DNA from: Bacteroidales bacterium
GTDB lineage: Bacteria > Bacteroidota > Bacteroidia > Bacteroidales > WCHB1-69
Direction: 5' to 3'
Assembly (NCBI GenBank): GCA_017615795.1
Contig: JAFZZK010000020.1
Location: 1-64,000, forward strand
DNA: 64,000 bases
Positions 55,244-61,973 of this stretch are shown here, in pieces. Made by a program: the position numbers and the translations under genes. Position 1 is the stretch's first letter; every line of letters begins with the position of its first letter. The notes beneath the pieces are model-generated. The model saw only the letters and a program-made list of their open reading frames with translations. It was not told the DNA's origin and did not search any database.

Positions 55244-55251
55244 CAAAAATA
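55244..55251 (-). promoter_or_regulatory. -7 element for recQ and the CARF nuclease
   Basis: On the minus strand TATTTTTG, only 8 bases ahead of the recQ start at 55235, which implies a near-leaderless message. It is divergent from the strong promoter at 55273-55302. Confidence 0.55.
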
Positions 55252-55272
55252 CAAAAAAAGAGACCGCGCATT

Positions 55273-55302
55273 TTTGAGATTCTGAAAAAAATTGTATCTT
55301 TG
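55273..55302 (+). promoter_or_regulatory. promoter of the small lipoprotein/M23/FG-GAP operon
   Basis: TTTG (55273-55276), 18 bases, then TATCTTTG (55295-55302): both elements of the Bacteroidota promoter, 22 bases ahead of the start at 55325. Confidence 0.75.
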
Positions 55303-55324
55303 CAGCCTTTAAAATTTAAACCCT

Positions 55325-55546
55325 ATGAATAAGCGTTTTCGTTCATTCCGTTGGATTCTCGCACTTTTCTGCGTCCTGCTCCTTGGTTTTACAACAAATT
55401 CCTGCTCTTCAACAAAGAACAGCACCCATAAAACGCCTTCATACCAAAAAGGACGTGATGCCCGTCCGCAATGGAACACCACCACATCCACACACCGTAC
55501 CTATTACATCAAAAAGCGCAAGCCTCGCAAAAGGTACCAAGACTAA
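55325..55546 (+). CDS. small basic lipoprotein
   Basis: 73 residues. A lipoprotein signal (RWILALFCVLLLGFTTNSC) places the acylated Cys at about residue 27. The mature ~46 residues are very basic (KKRKPRKRYQD at the end) and have Ser/Thr-rich linkers. No family recognised. It is the first gene after a strong promoter and lies 11 bases ahead of the M23/LysM gene, so a role at the cell wall is plausible. Confidence 0.75.
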   Translation: MNKRFRSFRWILALFCVLLLGFTTNSCSSTKNSTHKTPSYQKGRDARPQWNTTTSTHRTYYIKKRKPRKRYQD

Positions 55547-55557
55547 CGACTTTCACA

Positions 55558-56505
55558 ATGACAAAAAAGAAATTATATAGTATATTATTCATATTCATCG
55601 TATTAGCAGCCTTTCAGAACACACTCTCCGCACAGGAAAACCACATACAATTCAACGTTGTCAACGACACAGTACGTGTTGACAACGTCATTCCCAACGA
55701 TTCGATGGGAATCCAATTAGGGCTTGACGATGACGATCTCGACAACGTTGATCACGGCGACGGCATGTTGTTCACCTATTTCAACTGGATGCCGGGGTAC
55801 AGCCGTTACCAGAATTTCGACATCATCCGCATACACTATCGCCATACGGGGTCTGCTCCGCGTGACACCATTTTTCTGGACGGCTACCACCATCCGGCGA
55901 ATTACCCGAAGACTTCCGATTACGGTTGGCGTTGGCGTCGCATGCATCGCGGCGTTGACCTCGGCTACCCAGTAGGCACGCCCGTGGCCGCCGCCTTCGA
56001 CGGCATCGTGCGCATCTCCAAGGGCAGCAACACCGGCGGCTATGGCAACCTCATCGTCATCCGCCACGACAACGGCCTTGAGACCTACTACGCCCACCTC
56101 TCCCGTCGCCTTGTCAACCCCGGACAAATGGTCAAGGCGGGCGACATCATCGGCCTCGGCGGCAGCACCGGACGCTCCACCGGACCCCACCTCCATTTCG
56201 AGATCCGCTACCTCGGCATCGACATCAACCCCAACAAGATTGTCGATTTCGAAAACTACAAGACCCGATTCGACACACTATACATCTCCGGATACAGTGT
56301 TTCCACCCCTAACCCGCCTTCCCACGAGCAACAAGCCGCTGCCGCACAAAAAGCCCAGACCAAGGCCACCTATTACCGTGTCCGCAAAGGCGACAACCTC
56401 GGACGTATTGCCCAAAAGTACCATACCACAGTTTCCAAGATCAAGAAACTCAACCACCTCCGCAGCGACTTTATCCGCGAGGGCCAAAAGCTCCGCGTCC
56501 GTTAA
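55558..56505 (+). CDS. M23 peptidase with C-terminal LysM domain
   Basis: 315 residues from the ATG at 55558 (MTKKKLYSILFIFIVLAAFQ, signal peptide ending near SAQ). The M23 domain has MHRGVDLGYPVGTPV (first His and Asp) and GPHLHFEIR (HxH), plus GYGNLIVIRHDNGLETYYAHLS. A Gln/Ala-rich linker leads to a LysM domain (TYYRVRKGDNLGRIAQKYHT ... LNHLRSDFIREGQKLRVR). It should bind and cut, or when inactive regulate the cutting of, peptidoglycan cross-links in the periplasm. The metal ligands are complete, so activity is likely. Confidence 0.93.
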   Translation: MTKKKLYSILFIFIVLAAFQNTLSAQENHIQFNVVNDTVRVDNVIPNDSMGIQLGLDDDDLDNVDHGDGMLFTYFNWMPGYSRYQNFDIIRIHYRHTGSAPRDTIFLDGYHHPANYPKTSDYGWRWRRMHRGVDLGYPVGTPVAAAFDGIVRISKGSNTGGYGNLIVIRHDNGLETYYAHLSRRLVNPGQMVKAGDIIGLGGSTGRSTGPHLHFEIRYLGIDINPNKIVDFENYKTRFDTLYISGYSVSTPNPPSHEQQAAAAQKAQTKATYYRVRKGDNLGRIAQKYHTTVSKIKKLNHLRSDFIREGQKLRVR

Positions 56506-56514
56506 CAAACGGCC

Positions 56515-58731
56515 ATGCACGCCAAAACCCTTTCTTTTTTCCTCGTCTTTCTAACAGTCTTTTCCTACCACGGAACGACGCAGAACCTTTATGACTTTGG
56601 CTTTACACGAAACCATCATATTCCTGTCAACGCGTCGCCCGACAGTCTGCACATGCCCTGGGCTGGCGGCATGAACGCCGTGCGGTTCTCCGAGATCGAC
56701 CTTGACCTTGACGGCGACCCCGACCTCGTTGCCTTCGAGAAACATGGCAACCGCATCCTGCCATTCCTGCGCCAGAACGACGGGCTCGTCTTCGCCCCAC
56801 AATTCATCCACCTCTTCCCAAGCCTTCACGACTGGGCCATCTTCCACGACTACAACCATGACGGCAAGGCCGACATCTTCACCTACGGACTCGCCGGCAT
56901 CGCCATTTACAGGAACATTTCGCAAGACACATTAGCCTTCGAGCTGCTCACCGACCAACTGACCGCCTACTATTACGACGGGCCCGTCAACATTTTTGCC
57001 TCGCCCGACGATTATCCCGTCATTGCGGACGTGGATGGTGACGGGCACACCGACATCCTCAACTTCTGGGTTCTCGGCAAGTACGTCCATTTTCTGCGGA
57101 ACTACAGCACCGACCCTGAGACTTTCGATTTACGTCTTGAAAACGAGTGTTGGGGACATTTCGCCGAGGCTGCCGACAACAACCTCATCACGCTGTTCTC
57201 GGACTGCAATGACAAGCAAGGCGATGACGACCACCTACGCCACGTGGGCTCCACCCTGCTGCTGCACGACTTCGACGGCAACGGCCTGGCCGACCTGTTG
57301 GTGGGCGACATCGACTCCCCGCACCTCATCCTGCTCTCCAACCACGGGACGTCCTCGGAGGCGCGCATGACCGAACAAGACACGGCCTTCCCCTCAGGTG
57401 CACCCGTAGACCTGCTCTCCATGCCCGCCCCCTCATTGATCACCTTGCCTGGATCCGCAACACCCTCCCTGTTGGTCTCCCCCGCCGACCCTTCGCTCAC
57501 CAAGTCCCAAGACCACAGCAGCGTCTGGCGTTACGACTACAACACCCTGTTGCAACAGTTCACCCTCGTGCAGACCGATTTCCTGCAAGGTGACATGCTC
57601 GACGTTGGCAGCGGCTGCCGCCCCGTGCTGTTCGACTGGAACGGTGACGGTCTCCTTGACCTTTTCCTCGCCAACTACGGCACCTTTGACAGTGCGAGCA
57701 CCGTCAACGGATTCGTCACATCCTCGTTCTCCTCCTCCATTCGTTATTTTAAAAATGTTGGGAGCAGCAGCAGTCCCGCTTTTGAAATGATGACCGACGA
57801 CTTCGGCCATCTCCGGGCACTCAATTTGCAAGCCCTGCATCCGACCTTCGGGGACATGGACGGTGACGGTCTACCCGACATGCTCTGCGGGTTACGGGAC
57901 GGCACGCTGATGTCCGTATCAAATGCGCGCATCGCCGCGGCCAACGCACCGGCAGCCGACTTTGGCATCACGCCACACTTCCAGGGTATCGACGTGGGCG
58001 ACTTCAGCACACCTCAGCTTTTCGACCTTGACGGGGACGGGCGACAGGACCTCGTCATTGGCAACCGGCGGGGACTGCTGAGCCACTATCGCGACACGCG
58101 CACTTCAGGGGCACCACTGTTCGCTCGGGTCACGGACACGCTGGGCGGGGTGGACGTGCGCAACTTCGAGCTTTCCTATTTCGGGCATAGCGTACCCTGG
58201 CTTTACCGCGACCCGCAGCGCGGCACTGTGCTCTTCTGCGGCAGCGAACAGGGCAACGTATTCTACTACAAGGATATCGACGGCAACCTCGGCCATGATT
58301 TCACCCTCTCGGAAAGCAACCTTGCCGAATCCATCGGCGGGCAGGCCTTCCCCTTGCGCGAGGGCAAACGCACGGGCATCGCAGTCGCCGACCTAAATGG
58401 CGATGGAAAGCCCGACATGGTCGTAGGCAACTACGCTGGCGGCTGCGCCTACTTTGAAGGGAGCGCGCCCCTGCCGCACAGCATTGCCGAACACCATCCC
58501 GGTTTCGACATGCGCGCCTACCCCAACCCCACCTCCGGCATACTGCACCTTGATGCCGACATTCTCATGCACCGCATCTCCCTTTACAACATCCAAGGAC
58601 AACGATTAGCGGTCAAAACTCCGAACAGTCTCTCCTGTCAGGCAGACCTCTCCTCGCTACCCGCCGGCATCTATCTCATCCAAGTGGAAACCGGCAAGGG
58701 AAATGTGGTGAAACGAATTATAAAGTTATAA
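56515..58731 (+). CDS. FG-GAP/VCBS-repeat protein with T9SS sorting domain
   Basis: 738 residues. A signal peptide ends near residue 23 (YHGTTQ). At least eight Ca-binding Asp-rich repeats follow, such as DLDGDPDLV, DYNHDGKADIF, DVDGDGHTDIL, DFDGNGLADLL, DWNGDGLLDLF, DMDGDGLPDML, DLDGDGRQDLV and DLNGDGKPDMV, forming a beta-propeller like integrin FG-GAP repeats. The last ~75 residues are a type A T9SS domain (AYPNPTSGILHL, ISLYNIQGQRLAV, LPAGIYLIQV). It starts 9 bases after the M23 gene. Probably surface-exposed and binding; ligand unknown. Confidence 0.92.
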   Translation: MHAKTLSFFLVFLTVFSYHGTTQNLYDFGFTRNHHIPVNASPDSLHMPWAGGMNAVRFSEIDLDLDGDPDLVAFEKHGNRILPFLRQNDGLVFAPQFIHLFPSLHDWAIFHDYNHDGKADIFTYGLAGIAIYRNISQDTLAFELLTDQLTAYYYDGPVNIFASPDDYPVIADVDGDGHTDILNFWVLGKYVHFLRNYSTDPETFDLRLENECWGHFAEAADNNLITLFSDCNDKQGDDDHLRHVGSTLLLHDFDGNGLADLLVGDIDSPHLILLSNHGTSSEARMTEQDTAFPSGAPVDLLSMPAPSLITLPGSATPSLLVSPADPSLTKSQDHSSVWRYDYNTLLQQFTLVQTDFLQGDMLDVGSGCRPVLFDWNGDGLLDLFLANYGTFDSASTVNGFVTSSFSSSIRYFKNVGSSSSPAFEMMTDDFGHLRALNLQALHPTFGDMDGDGLPDMLCGLRDGTLMSVSNARIAAANAPAADFGITPHFQGIDVGDFSTPQLFDLDGDGRQDLVIGNRRGLLSHYRDTRTSGAPLFARVTDTLGGVDVRNFELSYFGHSVPWLYRDPQRGTVLFCGSEQGNVFYYKDIDGNLGHDFTLSESNLAESIGGQAFPLREGKRTGIAVADLNGDGKPDMVVGNYAGGCAYFEGSAPLPHSIAEHHPGFDMRAYPNPTSGILHLDADILMHRISLYNIQGQRLAVKTPNSLSCQADLSSLPAGIYLIQVETGKGNVVKRIIKL

Positions 58732-58756
58732 GTTGGCAACTCGCGGAAATAAATTG

Positions 58757-58764
58757 TATTTTTG
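58757..58764 (+). promoter_or_regulatory. -7 element for the DUF4230 genes
   Basis: TATTTTTG with a TTGG 20 bases upstream (58733-58736), 22 bases ahead of the start at 58787. Transcription would begin just past the FG-GAP gene. Confidence 0.6.
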
Positions 58765-58786
58765 CCACCCTAAAAAACAGGAATTT

Positions 58787-59386
58787 ATGAACCGGAAACA
58801 TTGGATTCTATTAGCCATCAGCATCCTGGCATTACTTGCCGTCATCTGTTGGCCTGCGAGGAAAGTTGAGAAGAGGACACCCTCTGCAAGCGAAATCGTA
58901 GGGATGCTGCAGGCACAGTCGCAGATTGCCACCACCGAGGTGACCATCCGGAAAATAGGTGTCTATGATTCCAAAACAGAACTGGTTTCACTTAACCCCA
59001 CCCGATGGAAGCTGGGAAAACAGCTTTGCGTCATCCCTGTAGACGTCACCATTCGATACGGCATCGACCTTGATGAAATCACCGAAAAGGACATTCGGTT
59101 CATCGGCAAGGACACTGTTGAAATCAAGCTCCCCAAGGCGAAAATCATCGACAAATCGTTTGTCCCTTATACTCACAAAGATGAGATCGTGACCATATCC
59201 ACCGGCTTGCGCGGCAACGTGGGGGAAACCACCATACAGAAAATCAAAACGATGGCTTTTGACGAGGTTGTCAAGCAAGACAAAGAGATCCAGAAGAAGC
59301 TTTCCGATCAACTGACACACAACACGGAAACGGTATTCACCTCCATTTTGTCGGCCATCGGCCTGCACCCTGTCTTCATCCAATAA
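58787..59386 (+). CDS. DUF4230 family membrane-anchored protein
   Basis: 199 residues from the ATG at 58787. One N-terminal membrane segment (HWILLAISILALLAVICW) is followed by an extracytoplasmic domain with VTIRKIGVYDSKTE, VIPVDVTIRYGIDLDEI and VEIKLPKAKIIDKSFVPYTHKDEI, the DUF4230 pattern. Function unknown. It is tandem with a second, diverged DUF4230 gene 9 bases on. Confidence 0.85.
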   Translation: MNRKHWILLAISILALLAVICWPARKVEKRTPSASEIVGMLQAQSQIATTEVTIRKIGVYDSKTELVSLNPTRWKLGKQLCVIPVDVTIRYGIDLDEITEKDIRFIGKDTVEIKLPKAKIIDKSFVPYTHKDEIVTISTGLRGNVGETTIQKIKTMAFDEVVKQDKEIQKKLSDQLTHNTETVFTSILSAIGLHPVFIQ

Positions 59387-59395
59387 GCTCATACC

Positions 59396-59995
59396 ATGAA
59401 ACCCAAGACCGTCACTATCATCAGCGCACTCCTCTTCGCCACAGCTGCCGTATGCCTGCTGTACCGGTTGCATTCACAGAAAAACAACGAAGAGATTCAA
59501 TTGAAAGAGACCGCCACCATAATAGAATCAGCCCGGCCGATAGGCATCCTATACCTCTATTCAACCATCACCGAAGATTATGCCAAAGACAGTTTCTGGG
59601 GCAGCGGTATCGGCAGTTCCGTTTTGGGGAAAGAAAACGGCTTGCTCAAGCGCAAGCACGATTGCGTGCAAATCCTCAACCAGCAGGTCAATCTCATTAT
59701 GGATCTTGACAAAATACAATACAAAGTGATGGAGGGTTCGGACACTGTGTTGGTTTTTCTGCCCGAAGTGGAGTTCTCACAATCCACGATTTCCTCCTGG
59801 TTCAAGTCGGACAACGAGAACGAGGAAGGTGCCGTCCAATACAATGCCGCGCCGCTCATCCAACGCGTGGAACGCAGAATAGAGGCCCGCTACAACACGC
59901 CCGAAAACCGGCGGAAAGCGGAGGAGAAGGCAAAAAGTTCCCTGTCGGAATTCCTGCGGCAATATGGAAAAACCGCCATATTCAAACCTCTTTAA
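59396..59995 (+). CDS. DUF4230-like paralogue
   Basis: 199 residues, the same length and layout as the preceding gene: one N-terminal membrane segment (VTIISALLFATAAVCLLY), then an extracytoplasmic domain with LYLYSTITEDYAKDSF, QVNLIMDLDKIQYKVMEGSDTVLVFLPEVEF. Identity to its neighbour is low, so an old tandem duplication or two partners of one complex are both possible. The two genes are probably co-transcribed. Confidence 0.8.
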   Translation: MKPKTVTIISALLFATAAVCLLYRLHSQKNNEEIQLKETATIIESARPIGILYLYSTITEDYAKDSFWGSGIGSSVLGKENGLLKRKHDCVQILNQQVNLIMDLDKIQYKVMEGSDTVLVFLPEVEFSQSTISSWFKSDNENEEGAVQYNAAPLIQRVERRIEARYNTPENRRKAEEKAKSSLSEFLRQYGKTAIFKPL

Positions 59996-60011
59996 CCCAA
60001 CATTCATTCCT

Positions 60012-60467
60012 ATGACCATCTACCAAAACGACCAGCCCATAGCACCCGAGCAGGTGCGCGACCATCGTCTCATCCACGCCGCCGGCGGCGTGGTGTTCAA
60101 CGAACACAATGAAGTGCTGATGATCTACCGTCTCGACAAATGGGACTTCCCGAAAGGAAAGGTGGAGGCGGGCGAGCAATACGACGAAGCCGCCTTGCGC
60201 GAGGTGGAGGAGGAGACCGGCCTGCACGGCATCACCCTCGGCAAAGCGCTGCCCTCCACGTTCCACACCTACACCCTGCACGGGGAACCCATCCTCAAGG
60301 AGACCCACTGGTTCCGGATGTCCGCCCCCGCACAAGACCTCATCCCGCAAACCGAAGAGGACATCACGCAGGCCACTTGGGTGCCGGAAGAGCAGGTGGA
60401 GAATCTTCTTCAGGATTCGTATGCGACGCTGAGAGAACTTTGGGGAGAATTAAGAATTAAGAATTAA
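60012..60467 (+). CDS. NUDIX hydrolase
   Basis: 151 residues from the ATG at 60012; an upstream in-frame ATG overlaps the DUF4230 gene and is less likely. The Nudix box G-KVEAG-E-QYDEAAL-REVEEETGL is complete (GX5EX7REUXEEXGU), with the metal-binding Glu residues kept. The 50-residue N-terminus has IHAAGGVVFNEHNEVLMIYR. It cleaves a nucleoside diphosphate linked to another group; the substrate is not readable. Its end is followed at once by the next hydrolase gene. Confidence 0.9.
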   Translation: MTIYQNDQPIAPEQVRDHRLIHAAGGVVFNEHNEVLMIYRLDKWDFPKGKVEAGEQYDEAALREVEEETGLHGITLGKALPSTFHTYTLHGEPILKETHWFRMSAPAQDLIPQTEEDITQATWVPEEQVENLLQDSYATLRELWGELRIKN

Positions 60468-60480
60468 GAATGGAGAATTA
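60444..60480. repeat. short tandem AT-rich repeat
   Basis: Three copies of a 7-8 base unit (TTAAGAA/GAATTAAGAATTAAGAAT) at the junction of the NUDIX and hydrolase genes. It overlaps the NUDIX stop and the next start codon, so copy changes could alter the reading of both ends. Confidence 0.5.
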
Positions 60481-61849
60481 TAAAGAAGTGCGTGGCGTTT
60501 TTTTGTTTTTGATGCTGTTTTTGTTTGGGGCACTTGGTGCCCAGAACATCAGCGGCTACTGGGAGGGTTCCTTGAAAATCACCTCCCGCGATTCCTTGCG
60601 GCTGGGGATGTTCATCGAGCAGACCGGCGACTCGCTGCACGTTGAGCTCGACAGTCCCGACCAGTACGCCTTCGGGATGCCGACCCAACAGGTCCGCTTT
60701 CTCTATGACACCTTGAGCTGGAAAGCCCCCTCGCTGAACGCCTCCTTCCGGGGAGTGCACAACGGCGACGCCATCACGGGCACGTTTACCCAAAATAGGC
60801 AACGCTTCCCCATCGCGCTGACACCTGGCAAGCGCACCGTGCTGCACCGCCCACAGACGCCCAATCCCCCCTACCCTTACAGGAGCGAGGATATCCGCCT
60901 GCGCACCCGCGACGGCAAACTCGTTCTCATTGACGGCACCCTGACGATGCCCGACAGCACCCCGCCCTCTGCACTCTACATCCTCATCAGCGGTTCCGGG
61001 TGGCAGGACCGCGACGAGAGCCTTATGGGGCACAAGCCCTTCCTGGTCATCGCCGACCACCTCACCCGCACGCAAAACGCCGCCGTGTTCCGCTACGACG
61101 ACTTCCCGCAGGCCATATTCCTCAAGTCCACCACCCTGGACTTCGCCGACGGTGTGCAACTCATAATGGACTCGCTGCTCGCCAGTCCCGAGCTGGCCAG
61201 ACTGCCCGTCGTCCTTCTCGGCCATAGCGAGGGCAGCATCGTGGCTTTCATCGTGGGCTCCAAAGACCCGCGAGTATCCAAAATCATCACCCTCGGCGGT
61301 GTGGCGCAGCCCATCCACGAGGTGCTGCTCTACCAAATCCGCGCCATCTACGAGACCGACACCGTGCTGACCCCCGCCGAAATCGACAAGACTGTCCAGC
61401 TCTCGGACCAACTGTACCGACTCGTCCGCAAATCAAAGGACCGCAAAGAGGCCGCCCGCCGCATCGGCGACTTCTGGGACGACCAGAGCGCAAAACTCAC
61501 TCCTGAGGATCAAAAACGGTACAATATGACACCCGAGGGCAAGTACACCTCCATACAGCAGCTCTCCTCCCCTTGGTTTTTCACCTTGTTCCATCTCGAC
61601 CCCAAGGTGTACATCAAGAAGGTACACTGTCCTGTTGTGGCTATCAATGGCGAGAAGGACCTGCAGGTGGACGCCGTTGCCAACCAACAGCTGATGCGGA
61701 AATATCTGAGCAAGAAGCAAAACCACCAGTTCCACATCGTCCCCAACGCCAACCACCTGCTCCAGACCTGCGCCACAGGAAGTCCATCGGAGTACGGCAA
61801 CATAGAAGAAACCATTGGGGAAGAGACCTTGAGACTGCTCGACCGTTAG
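60470..61849 (+). CDS. secreted alpha/beta hydrolase with N-terminal lipocalin-like domain
   Basis: 459 residues. A signal peptide ends near residue 24 (LFGALGAQ). Residues ~25-125 form a beta domain (SGYWEGSLKI, LGMFIEQTGDSLHVELDSPDQ). The catalytic part has ILISGSGWQDRDE near the oxyanion hole, the nucleophile in LLGHSEGS, the acid in NGEKDLQVD, and the His in PNANHLLQ. Such proteins act as periplasmic esterases or peptidases; the substrate is unknown. The likely start is at 60470 just after the repeat. Confidence 0.88.
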   Translation: MENYKEVRGVFLFLMLFLFGALGAQNISGYWEGSLKITSRDSLRLGMFIEQTGDSLHVELDSPDQYAFGMPTQQVRFLYDTLSWKAPSLNASFRGVHNGDAITGTFTQNRQRFPIALTPGKRTVLHRPQTPNPPYPYRSEDIRLRTRDGKLVLIDGTLTMPDSTPPSALYILISGSGWQDRDESLMGHKPFLVIADHLTRTQNAAVFRYDDFPQAIFLKSTTLDFADGVQLIMDSLLASPELARLPVVLLGHSEGSIVAFIVGSKDPRVSKIITLGGVAQPIHEVLLYQIRAIYETDTVLTPAEIDKTVQLSDQLYRLVRKSKDRKEAARRIGDFWDDQSAKLTPEDQKRYNMTPEGKYTSIQQLSSPWFFTLFHLDPKVYIKKVHCPVVAINGEKDLQVDAVANQQLMRKYLSKKQNHQFHIVPNANHLLQTCATGSPSEYGNIEETIGEETLRLLDR

Positions 61850-61870
61850 TTCTAAAACTAAAAAATTCCG

Positions 61871-61892
61871 TGATGCGCACTTCAGTGCATCA
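61871..61892 (+). terminator. weak hairpin after the hydrolase gene
   Basis: TGATG-C-GCAC / GTGC-ATCA forms a stem with one bulge, followed some bases later by an AT-rich run with T8. It may end the hydrolase transcript. The gap before the T-run makes this tentative. Confidence 0.35.
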
Positions 61893-61908
61893 ACATAAAT
61901 ATTTTTTT

Positions 61909-61916
61909 TATTTTTG
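61909..61916 (+). promoter_or_regulatory. -7 element for the terminal FISUMP gene
   Basis: TATTTTTG, 57 bases ahead of the start at 61974. Confidence 0.55.
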
Positions 61917-61973
61917 CCCGCTATAATACACATTTATAACATAAACATAAATGCAAAAATACAAAATTTGACT

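Noticed and set aside
51676..55320. CRISPR array or cas genes beside the CARF nuclease
   Set aside because: I looked for regularly spaced direct repeats and cas-like genes on both sides and saw none in the window.
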